Source: UBA12191 sp009937185 | GTDB lineage: Bacteria > Planctomycetota > UBA8108 > UBA1146 | Assembly (NCBI GenBank): GCA_938075155.1 | Contig: CALJGL010000011.1 | Location: 124,001 to 188,000 of the forward strand | Direction: 5' to 3' | DNA length: 64,000 nt | Part shown: in pieces, positions 18,893-28,029 of the stretch | How positions within the stretch are numbered: the stretch's first letter is position 1 | Layout of the letters: every line of letters starts with the position of its first letter | Position numbers and translations under genes: made by a program | Notes under the pieces: model-generated | The model's input: only the letters and a program-made list of their open reading frames with translations | What the model was told of the DNA's origin: nothing | Databases searched by the model: none

Positions 18893-19839
18893 TGAACCTC
18901 TCCAGTCGTGAGAGACATGAATATATTCTCCAGATCGTCTTCTTCTTTATGTATGCCGGAAAGTACATAACCATTGCTTGAGAGCGATTTCCAGACTTGA
19001 GAAACGTCTTCGTCTGCACCATTCCATTCAAATGAAAACTTCTTGCCCTCCGTAGACAAAAATCGTAAATGCGGGAATTCACTCAAAAACTTCTCGAGCT
19101 CCGGACCAGGAGCCTGAAGCAGCAGAACCTTAAAGGTGGAGCTACCAGAAACTAACTTTTTCTGTATTTCTGTCAGGGTTCCATTCGCTACTATTTCGCC
19201 CTTTTCGATAATGCTGACAGAATCACAAATCGGAGAGAGCTCCGACAATATGTGACTCGATAAGAAAATGGTCTTCCCTAACCGCCTCAATTCGAGAATC
19301 AAGTCTCTAAACTCTATTCGCGCCCTTGGGTCGAGGCCACTTGCAGGTTCGTCAAGGATTAACAGTTCAGGCTCATGAATCAAAGTTTGGGCAAGGCATA
19401 GTCGCTGGCGCATTCCCTTCGATAACGAATTCACTTCGCGATCAAGGAGATCCCCAAGGTCAGTGAGCTCCACGACATCAGAAAGCACGGACTTCTTTTT
19501 TGTTCCATAAACTCGTCTCGTCAGGGCAAAAAAGTCGAGATATTCACTGACCGACAAGCCGGAGTAAACTCCCACATGATCGGGCATGTAACCCAATCTC
19601 TTTCGAACCTCAGCAGGATGCGTCAATACGTTATAGCCACAGACCCATACTCCACCAGAATCAGGAACCTGAAGCGTAGAGATCACACGAATACTGGTAG
19701 TTTTTCCTGCACCATTTGGGCCAATAAATCCATGAATAACCCCCCGGGGCACATCGAAACTGACATTGTCTACGGCTTGGACTTTCCCAAATCGTACGCT
19801 CAAGTTTCGAACCTGAAGTATTTCAGAATTAATATCCAT
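18889..19839 (-). CDS. ABC transporter ATP-binding protein
   Basis: This 316-residue ATPase has Walker A GPNGAGKTT, a signature SLSKGMRQR, Walker B LLILDEPASGLDP and switch SSHIL. The last 85 residues are the extension common in ABC-2 exporters of the CcmA/NatA type. The ATG at 19839 shares a base with the upstream stop (TGATG). It energises the following permease. Confidence 0.9.
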   Translation of the reverse strand: MDINSEILQVRNLSVRFGKVQAVDNVSFDVPRGVIHGFIGPNGAGKTTSIRVISTLQVPDSGGVWVCGYNVLTHPAEVRKRLGYMPDHVGVYSGLSVSEYLDFFALTRRVYGTKKKSVLSDVVELTDLGDLLDREVNSLSKGMRQRLCLAQTLIHEPELLILDEPASGLDPRARIEFRDLILELRRLGKTIFLSSHILSELSPICDSVSIIEKGEIVANGTLTEIQKKLVSGSSTFKVLLLQAPGPELEKFLSEFPHLRFLSTEGKKFSFEWNGADEDVSQVWKSLSSNGYVLSGIHKEEDDLENIFMSLTTGEVQ

Positions 19840-21548
19840 CACTTCATGCCCCCTATAACTTTCACTTTTTGGTCAGGGCGGAGTTCTAGATCTACTAATT
19901 TATCGCGGGTAAGAAGTTCTCCTATATCGATCTCTGTATTGTTCTCCTTCAGCTCAGTAAACGGGACTATATGCCCGTCGTGTTCTCTATCACTAGATCG
20001 ATTCAGCGTCTCAGGAATCGACTGGTCGAGCTCCACAAACGATCGATTTACAAGAAATGTTATCGATCTTGGATAACAAGACCGAGTATCTACGAGATTA
20101 CCGGATTCGTCCTCTTCAATAACTATTCTTGAATAGCGCTGGAGAGAAGAATCTAAAAAACAAAACTCGTCTAAAGGCCCTAGTGTTCTTTTTTGAGTTC
20201 TAGAGCTCGGATTAAAAACACCTTCTACGATCTGTAAATAACAGGCTCGTTCATTTGCTTCAAAATATAGATTTGTAATAACATTATTTCGTTTATTGAT
20301 AATGAGAACGCCGTCTGTATCAGAACGCAAATCGATTCCGTAATAGACGATACCAATGACAAATATCAAGATTCCCATGAGAAGGCATATCGCGGGCTGC
20401 ACCCAAATTAATGAAGACAACTGTCTTCTTTTCTTTAAATAGACTCCAACACATGGAATCAGCAAGAAAACATAAAAGAATCCAACTGATAAAGCCCATT
20501 GACTCGGATTACCTGAATTCAGTTCACCGTATAGATCCTTAGCCTGATCGTCCGCCTCTGTTTTCAAAAGGACACCGGGTCCTTGATAAACCACGCTTTT
20601 GAGAGACATTGGAAACGCTGAGGATTCATTTTTTGGAACAACAATCCAAGCACCCAATTTTTGACGTTGAATACGAAGGCCAGAGATCGTCAAGTCCGCT
20701 GAACCATTACTTGAGGGCATCCATTCGAGACCTTCCCCTTCTGGTCCTGGAATAACAACAACTATCAGCCCTCGACTGACCGCAGCATCGAGTGCCTCTC
20801 TTTGGCCAACACTCAGATCGTTTTTCCCAACAGCCTCCAAGTATACTTGCTGGATCGCTAATAGCGGACGGACGGATTCTGGTAATGCTAACGGGGAATA
20901 TTTCTTTGGGATTTCGGGATCGAAAATTGATAAATAAGCTTCAGAACCGATCGCCTTGATATTGTTCCCGATTCGAAGAGCACGAGGAAGTGGATCTTCG
21001 ACAGATCCATGACTCGGTAATCTTAAGTATGCTTTATTCGACATCCCATTGTTTCTCCAGCGAGGAAAGTCCATCTTGGAATCTTCAAGCACCCGAAAAC
21101 TGAACTCGAACTCATTAACAAAACTTTTGTAGTTCTGACCTTTACTAGAGAAAGCATTCGGGATTCCCCGGAGAACAGATTTCGTACTATTCTTGAGGAT
21201 TGATATCTGAGAATGATATGTAAAATTCGTTGGCTGATTCGAATAATTTATACTTTGGAAATCGACATCGATCACCAAATCCGAATCACTTTGATTCGAT
21301 ACAGTTATCATTATGGGGATGCTATCAACACCGTTTCTTCTTAATATCTCACAGAGGTTTTTATTCGTCTTCCCCAAAACCTCGACGCTCAAATAGAGAT
21401 CTGTCGTTCCTTTCGGCGAGTTTTCTCGAGAGGCGACAACAGCTTGACCTTCCAAATCCGAAGTAAAAGCCTGCGCAACGATGGACACCAATATAAATAT
21501 GAACGGGAAAGAATTCTTGAGTAGAAGCGTTCTTATCAAGGTTTTCAA
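19839..21548 (-). CDS. Envelope protein of the ABC cassette, unknown function
   Basis: This 569-residue protein has a signal peptide (FPFIFILVSIVAQAF) and a large periplasmic part. An Ig-like beta region lies at about residues 45-160, and a glutamine-amidotransferase/DUF4350-like region at about 190-270 (ESVRPLLAIQQVYL...GLIVVVIPG). Two membrane helices (about 350-370 and 380-405) and a soluble C-terminal domain follow. It resembles accessory proteins that accompany ABC-2 exporters, but I cannot name a family. The start appears to be TTG with AGGAA nine bases upstream. It begins 15 bases after recR ends. Confidence 0.65.
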   Translation of the reverse strand: MKTLIRTLLLKNSFPFIFILVSIVAQAFTSDLEGQAVVASRENSPKGTTDLYLSVEVLGKTNKNLCEILRRNGVDSIPIMITVSNQSDSDLVIDVDFQSINYSNQPTNFTYHSQISILKNSTKSVLRGIPNAFSSKGQNYKSFVNEFEFSFRVLEDSKMDFPRWRNNGMSNKAYLRLPSHGSVEDPLPRALRIGNNIKAIGSEAYLSIFDPEIPKKYSPLALPESVRPLLAIQQVYLEAVGKNDLSVGQREALDAAVSRGLIVVVIPGPEGEGLEWMPSSNGSADLTISGLRIQRQKLGAWIVVPKNESSAFPMSLKSVVYQGPGVLLKTEADDQAKDLYGELNSGNPSQWALSVGFFYVFLLIPCVGVYLKKRRQLSSLIWVQPAICLLMGILIFVIGIVYYGIDLRSDTDGVLIINKRNNVITNLYFEANERACYLQIVEGVFNPSSRTQKRTLGPLDEFCFLDSSLQRYSRIVIEEDESGNLVDTRSCYPRSITFLVNRSFVELDQSIPETLNRSSDREHDGHIVPFTELKENNTEIDIGELLTRDKLVDLELRPDQKVKVIGGMK

Positions 21549-21563
21549 AACACAAAGTTCCTA

Positions 21564-22193
21564 TCAATTTTGGTCAGCATCGACTTCTTCTAAAGAATGA
21601 AAAGACGACCGCCCATCCACTGCGTCACGTAAAATACTCTGGTTCATGTATTCTATTTGGCCGCCACTCGGGAGACCTCTGGCTAAACGTGTCACGCGAA
21701 GCTGAAGCTCTGAAAGAGCTTCTGTCACCAGCAATGCGGTCCCATCTCCTTCGAAATCGGGATTCAGAGCTAAGATCACCTCTTTGATTTTTCCCTGACG
21801 ACACCTATCGACTAATAGGTTTAGAGACAAATGCTCAGGGCCCCGCTCATCCATTGGAGAAAATGTAGCTCCAAGAACATGATATCGCCCCCTGTAAGCG
21901 CCACTGCTCTCCAAGGCTCTTAAATCCTTAGGTTGCTCTACGACCAGAACAGAGAAATCGTCTCTGCTCGAATCCTCACAAATGGAACAGAGTGCTTTAT
22001 CGCAGATGTTCAAGCACTCCTCGCAACGTTTCAGATCATCCTTCACCTTTCGAATCGCTTCGGCGAGTTCCATCGCTTCAGTTCTCGAAATTTTTAGGAC
22101 ATGATACGCCAAGCGCTCAGCACTCTTTGCTCCGATACCCGGCAATTTCGAAAACGCACGAATCAAATCACCCAACAGCACATCTTCAGCCAT
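21564..22193 (-). CDS. recR: Recombination protein RecR
   Basis: RecR works with RecF/RecO to load RecA onto gaps. The 209 residues show the HhH region (LPGIGAKSAERLAYH), a C4 zinc finger (CEECLNIC...CSIC) and a Toprim domain (VLVVEQPKDL...LALNPDFEGDGTA). Length is normal. It follows ybaB by eight bases in the conserved dnaX-ybaB-recR order. Confidence 0.96.
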   Translation of the reverse strand: MAEDVLLGDLIRAFSKLPGIGAKSAERLAYHVLKISRTEAMELAEAIRKVKDDLKRCEECLNICDKALCSICEDSSRDDFSVLVVEQPKDLRALESSGAYRGRYHVLGATFSPMDERGPEHLSLNLLVDRCRQGKIKEVILALNPDFEGDGTALLVTEALSELQLRVTRLARGLPSGGQIEYMNQSILRDAVDGRSSFHSLEEVDADQN

Positions 22194-22201
22194 TAGGACT
22201 C

Positions 22202-22519
22202 CTACATCATTCCTGGAAGAGACATTCCGCCGGTAACTCTGGAGGTTTCTTGATCGGAGAGTTCCTTCGCTTTTTCCAACGCTTGCTGAACTGCAACAAG
22301 AACAAGATCTTCCAACATATCCGAATCTTCCGGATCGATGACCGACGGATCGATTTCAATCTTTAAAACTTCCTGGGAACCACTGGCATAGACTTTAATC
22401 ATGCCACTACCAGACTCTCCCATGACAGTCCTCTGCTTCAGGTCGTCCTGAACAGCCTTCAGTTCTTTTTGCATTTTCTGGGCTTGTTGAAACAATCCCC
22501 CGAGATCACCACTCACCAT
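22202..22519 (-). CDS. ybaB: YbaB/EbfC nucleoid-associated protein
   Basis: This 105-residue protein has the family pattern: N-terminal helix LFQQAQKMQKELKAVQDDL, a central Gly-rich strand pair (GSGMIKVYASG), then EIDPSVIDPED and a C-terminal helix. It binds DNA as a dimer. The ATG at 22519 (AAGGAG six bases upstream) is better than the ATG at 22534. It lies between dnaX and recR as in many bacteria. Confidence 0.93.
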   Translation of the reverse strand: MVSGDLGGLFQQAQKMQKELKAVQDDLKQRTVMGESGSGMIKVYASGSQEVLKIEIDPSVIDPEDSDMLEDLVLVAVQQALEKAKELSDQETSRVTGGMSLPGMM

Positions 22520-22566
22520 TTCATTCTCCTTCATTCAAACCGTTCGCGAAGAAATCCTTCAAGGAT

Positions 22567-24363
22567 CTAGTTTTTTTTCCTTCGGGCCTTTGAAGAAAAG
22601 ATTTCTTCAGCTTGCTTTACCACCTGTGGTGGCTCTTCATTTTCATCATGATAAGTTTCTTCCGCAGGCCGGCTATCCCCACTGGAGAACTTGACGGAAC
22701 CTTGCTCGATACTCAACTTTCCATAGACTTTTTCCCAATCACTGACTGCTTTTTTGGCTTCAGGAGCACTCAGGACTTTTTCTAATGATTGACTGACGAC
22801 TAATCTCCAGCCAGCGTCACTATTTTCTAGTTTGGAATCGGTCACATAATGCCGAGAAAGCATGCTTGAAACTTTTTCAAATCGTGCTCGTAGATCATCT
22901 GCTTCAGAAACTCTCGTAGCATGCTCCTTCACCTTCGATGGAGAAGGTGGATTCAGAGTGCCCGCTCTTTCGAGAGAAGAGGTACTATCCATTGCAGAAC
23001 TTGGGAGTTCACGTAAAGCCTGAAGTGCACCCTGTGCTCGCCCCACTGTTGTCGGAGTGGATTTTGGCTGGTCTTCATTTGGACTCGCCGTCTCACTCTG
23101 CAAAGGCTTATTCACGACCTTATCTTCTTCAATTTTCATTTTGGAATCACCCGAAACCGGTCGGCTCGAAGGCTCACGGAGAACCTCTTCGACTCTTGCA
23201 GATTTCATCTCCGTAGAGACCATACTGGAAGTGCCTCCTTTTACAGGAGAAGACAAGCCCGTTCTGATCAGAGCTGGAAGTGTTCCAATCCTCATCAAGG
23301 CGAGCTCTAAAACCAAATCGCCTCTGTCTTGATGCCGAAGTTTTTGTCGAGTTTCTTGCAAAATCTCCTGCGCTAGGAGTTGCCGCTCAACTTGATCCTC
23401 TGTCCAGCCAGCAGCTACACCCTTATGGAGTTCTGCCCTGAGGGCTTCCATCAATTGTTCCGTGAGTACAGATGGTTCAGTTCCTGCATCCAGTATCGGA
23501 TTCAATGTTTCAATCACCTGTGGCAATTGTCCCTGCCACAAAACTTCCATCAGTTGATTCAATGATTGAGGAGAAACTCTCCCGGTAATTCTCAGTAAAT
23601 CGTCCAGCACAGGCTGGTTTCCGGCAAATGCGAGTATTTGATCGAGTAGGGACTGAGCATCTCGCATCCCGCCCCGTGCCAAGGAAGCCACTTCCTTCAA
23701 CAAACCTACGCCCGGACTGGCCTTTTCGATTTCACAGATTTTTTCCAAACGGCGAACGATGTCCTGCTGCGAAATCGATGAAAAATCGCACCGCTGACAA
23801 CGGCTCAGTACCGTTGGAAGAATCCGCTCCGGTTCAGTGGTCGCAAAAACAAACTTCACATGAGGAGGAGGTTCTTCCAAGGTTTTGAGAAGCGCATTAA
23901 AGGCCTCCCGAGTCAGCATATGAACCTCGTCCAAAATAAAGACTCTGTAACTGCCTTGCGTCGGAGCGTACTGGACATGCTCTATCAGGCCACGGATGTC
24001 ATCGATTCCTCTGTGGGAAGCACCATCCATCTCTGTGACATCAGAATCTTCACCCCGAAAAATTCTCTCGCACGTTGAGCAATTCGCACAAGGTGCAGCA
24101 TCTGAAGAATTTGGGCACTGCAACGCAGCTGCAAAGATTCTCGCCATGGAAGTCTTCCCCACTCCCCGGGGTCCACAGAACAGATAGGCATGAGCCAAAC
24201 GATTCTGAAGAATGGACTGGCGAAGGGCTTCTGCTACGGCCTCTTGTCCAACCACGTCAGAAAAGGTTCGAGGTCGGAATCGCCGAGCGATCACCTGATA
24301 ATCAGCAGCCCCAGAACCGGAGTCAGGAGCGCTTTTTGGATGTTCAGAAGAATGATTATTCAT
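22567..24363 (-). CDS. dnaX: DNA polymerase III subunit gamma/tau
   Basis: This is the clamp-loader ATPase. The 598 residues include Walker A (GPRGVGKTS), a four-Cys zinc module (CPNSSDAAPCANCSTC), DEVHML and the sensor region LLKTLEEPPPHVKF. The region after about residue 370 is low in complexity (Ser/Pro/Lys-rich), then a C-terminal tau-like domain. The start is ATG 24363, or GTG two codons earlier. No correctly phased slippery heptamer was found, so only the long form is expected. It follows tRNA-Ser and the SRP RNA. Confidence 0.95.
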   Translation of the reverse strand: MNNHSSEHPKSAPDSGSGAADYQVIARRFRPRTFSDVVGQEAVAEALRQSILQNRLAHAYLFCGPRGVGKTSMARIFAAALQCPNSSDAAPCANCSTCERIFRGEDSDVTEMDGASHRGIDDIRGLIEHVQYAPTQGSYRVFILDEVHMLTREAFNALLKTLEEPPPHVKFVFATTEPERILPTVLSRCQRCDFSSISQQDIVRRLEKICEIEKASPGVGLLKEVASLARGGMRDAQSLLDQILAFAGNQPVLDDLLRITGRVSPQSLNQLMEVLWQGQLPQVIETLNPILDAGTEPSVLTEQLMEALRAELHKGVAAGWTEDQVERQLLAQEILQETRQKLRHQDRGDLVLELALMRIGTLPALIRTGLSSPVKGGTSSMVSTEMKSARVEEVLREPSSRPVSGDSKMKIEEDKVVNKPLQSETASPNEDQPKSTPTTVGRAQGALQALRELPSSAMDSTSSLERAGTLNPPSPSKVKEHATRVSEADDLRARFEKVSSMLSRHYVTDSKLENSDAGWRLVVSQSLEKVLSAPEAKKAVSDWEKVYGKLSIEQGSVKFSSGDSRPAEETYHDENEEPPQVVKQAEEIFSSKARRKKN

Positions 24364-24500
24364 GCCCACATCAGAACCCCGATTGTCCTCACTCGCAAGG
24401 TCTCAGACCGAGCCATACAGGCAATAAATAAGCATCTTGAGATGGGGTAAATTAAAGCATTCGGGAAGGATAAGCGGAGATGATAGGAAAGGAAAAAGAC

Positions 24501-24590
24501 CGGAGCCCGAAGCACACCAACGGACACCGTGATGGCTGCTCCCGTCAGGGCCTGACCAGGTTCACAGGCCGCCAGTCGCCCGGACCCCGG
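24501..24590 (-). ncRNA. ffs: Signal recognition particle RNA, small bacterial type
   Basis: The minus strand contains the domain IV core GGTCAGG, CCC, TGAC, GGG, AGCAGCC (about 24535-24558), with the symmetric and asymmetric loops that bind Ffh. The apical tetraloop is UGAC (URRC class) rather than GGAA. The ends CCGG and CCGG, with adjacent bases, pair to close the hairpin, giving about 90 nt. A short U run follows at about 24493-24497. It lies between tRNA-Ser and dnaX, the same place as scr in Bacillus. Confidence 0.85.
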
Positions 24591-24606
24591 AATTCAAGAA
24601 CAAGTG

Positions 24607-24696
<90 letters not shown>

Positions 24697-25350
24697 GAGT
24701 CGAATCTTGCAATCAATGCCCAGAACGAATTCTGAGCCGGGATATAGTATCCCCGTTTCTCATGAAATTGCCAACCGATCATGGCCTGAATAATCTTTGA
24801 ATTTATGAGGGTAAGAAACTCTTTACCCCAAAGACGAAACTGGGACCTGGGCAGTTCAATATTCGAAATCGATCCATAAGAGACTTTCTCGTGGATTTAT
24901 TCGGAACCACAAATATCACTATTTTGGCTTCCTAGCAGGAATCCAACTGGTTGATCAACAAAAAATGCTCTCCAAATAAGGGATTTTTAGGAATCAGAAA
25001 ATGTTTAACATCGAAGGTCCGCTCCCCGACCAGTAACAAATGCTAGCGGGAATTAAGCGACTCGCAGGTTCGATTTCTGTCGCTGAACGCTCTCCAGAAG
25101 CTTCCTAATGAAAATCCCCCTTGAAGAGTCGAATAATAAGACTGGTCAGAGACAGACGTAATTGGATTCGACAGGCTATAATTCAGGGAATTCCAAACCA
25201 TGCATGCCTGAATAAATATTGTAATGAAGGTAAAAGAGAGCTCCCCTAGTTAAAAGGCCTTTCAAATAAGACCTCATCTTCCGCGTCCCTCCTCATTATT
25301 ACGATCTTCATGCAAAAACAGGTCTTCTCGTCGACAATCTCAGTCAAATT

Positions 25351-25379
25351 GGCTCCAAACTGATATGGATTTTGGAGCC
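25351..25379. promoter_or_regulatory. Perfect 9-bp inverted repeat upstream of methyltransferase
   Basis: GGCTCCAAA and its exact reverse complement TTTGGAGCC are separated by 11 bases. The element lies 47 bases before the methyltransferase ATG with no T run after it, so it fits an operator better than a terminator. No binding protein is known. Confidence 0.5.
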
Positions 25380-25409
25380 CTCACAAGTAATCTACCATTA
25401 ACCAATAAT

Positions 25410-25419
25410 GCAACGTTGC
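25410..25419. promoter_or_regulatory. 10-bp palindrome next to methyltransferase start
   Basis: GCAACGTTGC is a perfect palindrome ending seven bases before the ATG, so it overlaps the ribosome-binding region. It could be a recognition site used for self-regulation by the enzyme, or chance. Confidence 0.35.
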
Positions 25420-25426
25420 GGGGAAA

Positions 25427-26995
25427 ATGAATAAACCTTTCAAAATTATTGATCTGTTCGCCGGACCAGGAGGTCTCGGCGAAGGTTTTTCTTCGCTCAC
25501 CCTAAATAAGGGAAGACGCCCATTTAAGATCAGTCTCTCTGTCGAGAAAGAACTCAGCGCACAAAAAACTCTCCAGCTAAGAGCCTTTTTCCGACAATTC
25601 CCGGCAGGGGAAGCTCCCGAAGCCTATTACCAATTTCTTGCTGGAAAACTCGGCAAAGATCCAGAAGAACAACTTTACAAACTTCCCGAATATCAAAAAC
25701 AAGTTGCAGCCGCCACTGAAGAAGCTTGTCAGTTCACGCTCGGAAAAAATAACCGCAAGATTTTCAATAAGATAAAAGGATGTCTTGGTGACAATAAAAC
25801 CCCCTGGGTACTTATTGGTGGGCCACCATGCCAAGCCTATTCGCTGGTAGGTAGATCTAGAAACAAAGGAAATCCGGATTATCGCCCCGAAGAAGATCAT
25901 CGAAATTTTCTCTACAAAGAATATCTGAGAGTCATTTCTAGATTTCAGCCCAATATTTTCGTCATGGAAAATGTAAAAGGACTTTTATCTGCGAAGGTCG
26001 CGGGAAAATCGATCTTCAAAGATATTAGAAAAGATCTTGAATGCCCTGCCAAAGCCTTAAAAACAAAAGACAAGAGAATCAATTATGATGTTTACTCACT
26101 CACGACTACTGATCTTTTTGGCGGAACTGATTTGGCACCCTCTGATTACCTTATCAGGGCTGAGAAATACGGGATTCCCCAAGCACGTCACCGGGTAATA
26201 TTACTAGGTGTCCGTAGTGATATCGGAGTAATCCCAGAACTTCTTAAAGAACGAATAGCTCCAACAATAAAAGACGTCATCAGTGATCTTCCAAAGCTCA
26301 GAAGCGGACTTTCAAAACAGGAGGATTCTGCAATCCATTGGTCTAACGCTATTCATAATAACATAGAGCATGTCATCGCAGAGATTCGGTCTTCTGGCCT
26401 GCAATCAGTGGCAGACAATATGGATAAAGCACTCAAACGAATAGAAAAAAAACGGTTACCAAGACTTACAAATCCGGGGAAATCACCAACTTCAGTATCT
26501 ATAAAAAAGGTAGGGCAAAAATTAGCTGACTGGTATACGGATAACCGTCTCATGGGAGTTTGTAACCATGAATCAAGGGGCCATATTTATTCTGATCTCC
26601 AAAGATATTTATTCTGTGCCTGCTACAGCGAGGCAGCCAAAGAAAAACAACGATGGACCCCTAAAGCAGAGGACTTTCCACAGAGCCTTGCGCCCGCTCA
26701 TGCGAATTGGAGCAGTGGGATTTTTTCAGATCGGTTCAGAGTCCAATCTTCGAAGATCTTTGCGACCACAATTACCAGTCATATATCAAAAGACGGACAC
26801 TACTTCATCCACTATGACCCCGCCCAGTGCAGAAGCTTAACTGTGAGAGAAGCAGCGAGAGTTCAAACGTTTCCTGATAACTACTTTTTTGTTGGAAACC
26901 GTACTGAGCAATATGTCCAAGTAGGTAATGCCGTCCCGCCTTATTTGGCAAACCAAATAGCAGAAATCGTATACAAACTACTTCAATCTAGATAA
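25427..26995 (+). CDS. DNA (cytosine-5) methyltransferase, solitary
   Basis: This 522-residue enzyme transfers methyl from AdoMet to cytosine C5. Motif I is DLFAGPGGLGEGF, motif IV GGPPCQAYS carries the catalytic Cys, motif VI is ENVKG, motif VIII QARHRVILLG, motif IX SLTVREAARVQTF, and motif X QVGNAVPP. The target recognition domain lies at about residues 295-455 and does not reveal the site. The stretch between motifs I and IV is unusually long (about 110 residues). No endonuclease or Vsr gene is nearby. It is the only + gene in a long minus-strand block, flanked by tRNA-Ser genes. A GGGG lies close to the ATG. Confidence 0.93.
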   Translation: MNKPFKIIDLFAGPGGLGEGFSSLTLNKGRRPFKISLSVEKELSAQKTLQLRAFFRQFPAGEAPEAYYQFLAGKLGKDPEEQLYKLPEYQKQVAAATEEACQFTLGKNNRKIFNKIKGCLGDNKTPWVLIGGPPCQAYSLVGRSRNKGNPDYRPEEDHRNFLYKEYLRVISRFQPNIFVMENVKGLLSAKVAGKSIFKDIRKDLECPAKALKTKDKRINYDVYSLTTTDLFGGTDLAPSDYLIRAEKYGIPQARHRVILLGVRSDIGVIPELLKERIAPTIKDVISDLPKLRSGLSKQEDSAIHWSNAIHNNIEHVIAEIRSSGLQSVADNMDKALKRIEKKRLPRLTNPGKSPTSVSIKKVGQKLADWYTDNRLMGVCNHESRGHIYSDLQRYLFCACYSEAAKEKQRWTPKAEDFPQSLAPAHANWSSGIFSDRFRVQSSKIFATTITSHISKDGHYFIHYDPAQCRSLTVREAARVQTFPDNYFFVGNRTEQYVQVGNAVPPYLANQIAEIVYKLLQSR

Positions 26996-27131
26996 AGACC
27001 AAGCTCCATGGCGGCAACAACATGTTTAGAGGGTCTCTTAAAAAACCTGTGCACGAGTTTGAACAATGTTCTCTAGTGAACTCAGATTTACTGACAAGGC
27101 GTGGCGGATACTCGTCGACTTTTAAGTTGGT

Positions 27132-27221
<90 letters not shown>

Positions 27222-27286
27222 GCATTAATTTCTGTCTCGTGATAACACTGGTCACCTGATCTTTTTACACCAAGCAAGATCTAGGG

Positions 27287-27337
27287 ATCAAGATTACAGA
27301 ATCAAGATTACAGGATCATGATTACAGGATCATGATC
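27287..27337. repeat. 14-bp tandem repeat, about 3.6 copies
   Basis: The units are ATCAAGATTACAGA, ATCAAGATTACAGG, ATCATGATTACAGG and a partial ATCATGATC. The array starts between tRNA-Ser(CGA) and tadA and runs into the tadA stop codon. Confidence 0.85.
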
Positions 27338-27881
27338 ATTTCCTAGATTCAGGACCGGGCCTAGAGGAGGACTGGCTCCCTTTGTGGGTTCCGTCCCGAA
27401 TTCCTCTAAAGAAACTCCGTATGAGCTCTGAGGCTTCGGTCTCCAGAACTCCACCACGCCAATCGACGTCATGATTGAACAATCCCGGTTCAAGGACACG
27501 CAATTTTGAATCGACGGCTCCCCAGCGAGAATCACTGGCACCAAACACGACTCGCTCAATTCGAGATTGCAAAATCGCCCCGGCACACATGGGACAGGGT
27601 TCTAGGGTGCTATAGAGGGAACACCCTTCCAATCTCCAACTACCTAAAGCTTCTGCAGCCTGGCATATTGCGAGAATCTCGGCATGTGCGGTGGGATCCT
27701 GTAAGGTTTCCTTGGCATTGCGAGCTTTGGCGATCAGACCCCTCTCAGGGTGAATGATCACAGCTCCCACCGGGACTTCTCCGTCAGCCGATGCTGCACG
27801 CGCCTCTTCGAGAGCCTGGAGCATCGCTCGAAGATCAGCGTCTTCATCCCTGAGCCAGGAAACACCTTGCGTGTCGTCCAC
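27336..27881 (-). CDS. tadA: tRNA adenosine(34) deaminase
   Basis: TadA deaminates A34 to inosine in tRNA-Arg(ACG). The 181 residues show zinc ligands HAE and PCPMC, plus the conserved VPVGAV strand. The frame is open into the tRNA-Arg gene, but the GTG at 27881 has a strong AGGAGGT seven bases upstream, so translation starts there. The C-terminal 30 residues are a polar tail. It lies 39 bases after tRNA-Arg(ACG) on the same strand, and the two may be cotranscribed. Confidence 0.95.
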   Translation of the reverse strand: MDDTQGVSWLRDEDADLRAMLQALEEARAASADGEVPVGAVIIHPERGLIAKARNAKETLQDPTAHAEILAICQAAEALGSWRLEGCSLYSTLEPCPMCAGAILQSRIERVVFGASDSRWGAVDSKLRVLEPGLFNHDVDWRGGVLETEASELIRSFFRGIRDGTHKGSQSSSRPGPESRK

Positions 27882-27920
27882 TGGACGACCTCCTGTCCCT
27901 GATTCGAGAGAATTTAAAAG

Positions 27921-27994
27921 TACGCCGGGGAGGATTCGAACCCCCAACCTCCTGATCCGTAGTCAGGTGCTCTATCCAGTTGAGCTACCGGCGC
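27921..27994 (-). tRNA. tRNA-Arg (anticodon ACG)
   Basis: A 74-nt cloverleaf: acceptor GCGCCGG/CCGGCGT (terminal G-T), D loop AGCTCAACTGGATAGAGC, anticodon loop CTACGGA giving ACG, and T loop GGTTCGAATCC. The CCA end is not encoded, unlike the two serine tRNAs. It is the standard substrate of TadA. Confidence 0.96.
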
Positions 27995-28029
27995 ACAAGC
28001 AGGAAATGTTAGCCCGGTGAGGGACTCTG

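Larger units (their letters stand above)
24697..25426. other. 730-base A/T-rich non-coding gap
   Basis: No ORF of 60 codons or more and no recognisable RNA lies here. It is more A/T-rich than its surroundings. It contains a short hairpin (GGGTAA/TTACCC at 24809-24828) and two near-copies of a CCTGAATAA-containing stretch (about 24784 and 25208). The inverted repeat and palindrome near the methyltransferase start are listed separately. It may be remnant DNA of an insertion. Confidence 0.6.

Noticed and set aside
22735..22770. A-run in dnaX as programmed frameshift site
   Set aside because: The run is in frame AAA AAA G, not A AAA AAG, and lies near the C-terminus.
25055..25090. T-arm-like GGTTCGATT with flanking AGCGAC/GTCGCT
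   Set aside because: No cloverleaf upstream and no acceptor match; chance hairpin.
25164..25175. GGATTCGACAGG resembling a tmRNA 5' end
   Set aside because: No matching 3' half (T arm and CCA end) or tag frame found.
24697..27131. Restriction-modification system or defence island
   Set aside because: Only a methyltransferase is present; no endonuclease, Vsr, helicase or integrase.
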